Below are positions 63,134 through 64,000 of a stretch of DNA of 64,000 nucleotides, one piece after another (the stretch's first letter is position 1; each line of letters begins with the position of its first letter). Position numbers and translations under genes: made by a program. The notes under the pieces were generated by a model, which did no database searches, had not been told where the DNA came from, and worked only from the letters and a program-made list of their open reading frames with translations. The DNA is from Streptomyces musisoli. Its GTDB lineage: Bacteria; Actinomycetota; Actinomycetes; Streptomycetales; Streptomycetaceae. Location of the stretch: contig NZ_JAERRH010000013.1 of assembly GCF_016741855.1 (NCBI RefSeq), positions 142,344 to 206,343 of the forward strand. Direction: 5' to 3'.

Positions 63134-64000
<867 letters not shown>

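Overview
The window looks like a high-GC actinobacterial chromosome, almost certainly Streptomyces. It has strong GC-rich codon bias, a giant modular type I polyketide synthase (PKS) operon, a cytosolic [NiFe]-hydrogenase of the actinobacterial high-affinity type, an ECF41 sigma factor with its own promoter pair, a CPT-type phosphotransferase, DUF5947, and many GTG starts and 4-bp overlaps. No tRNA, rRNA or CRISPR array was seen. Everything is read from sequence alone; family names come from motifs and no search was run.

Layout. (1) 1-9.4 kb: H2 oxidation locus. hypF(end)-hypC-hypD-hypE run rightward and meet, at a perfect hairpin, a leftward operon: 500-aa unknown protein, hhyS, hhyL, NifU-like protein, DUF5947, two tiny proteins, hypA. 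The hyp proteins build the NiFe(CN)2CO centre of HhyL. HypB and the maturation endopeptidase are not in the window. (2) 9.9-36.2 kb: mixed housekeeping, stress and regulatory genes. These include a membrane protein, SRPBCC and short LuxR proteins, a serine hydrolase, a permease/TIGR03943 pair, a YihY protein and an SDR. A two-component system has a kinase with two catalytic halves. CPBP protease, CPT kinase, a divergent quinone oxidoreductase/ArsR pair, a coiled-coil DNA-binding-like protein with an H1-like linker, and a MerR-peroxiredoxin fusion on a MerR-type promoter follow. An ECF41 sigma factor operon comes next, with two matching ECF41 promoters, then GNAT and PanE-like genes. Remnants of a Tn3 transposase and a frameshifted GAF protein sit in intergenic gaps. 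(3) 36.2-64 kb: a repeat- and hairpin-rich 0.8-kb gap, then four collinear PKS genes, the last cut by the window end.

The PKS genes carry five complete modules and the start of a sixth: KS-AT(mal)-DH-KR-ACP; KS-AT(mal)-KR-ACP; then one 5241-aa protein with three KS-AT-DH-KR-ACP modules (malonyl, methylmalonyl, malonyl); then a KS. If the proteins act in gene order they install an alkene, a beta-hydroxyl, and a conjugated triene with one methyl branch. The first protein has an N-terminal docking helix and a normal extending KS, so loading must happen on a protein outside the window; no thioesterase, loading module or tailoring gene is visible.

Most notable for follow-up: an exact ECF41-type promoter in front of a stand-alone SnoaL-fold protein close to the ECF41 sigma operon; the MerR-peroxiredoxin fusion with an apparently leaderless MerR promoter; a codon-usage patch inside one KS that looks like gene conversion; a His/Asp-rich repeat insert in the first PKS; and the uncharacterised small and 500-aa proteins of the hydrogenase operon.
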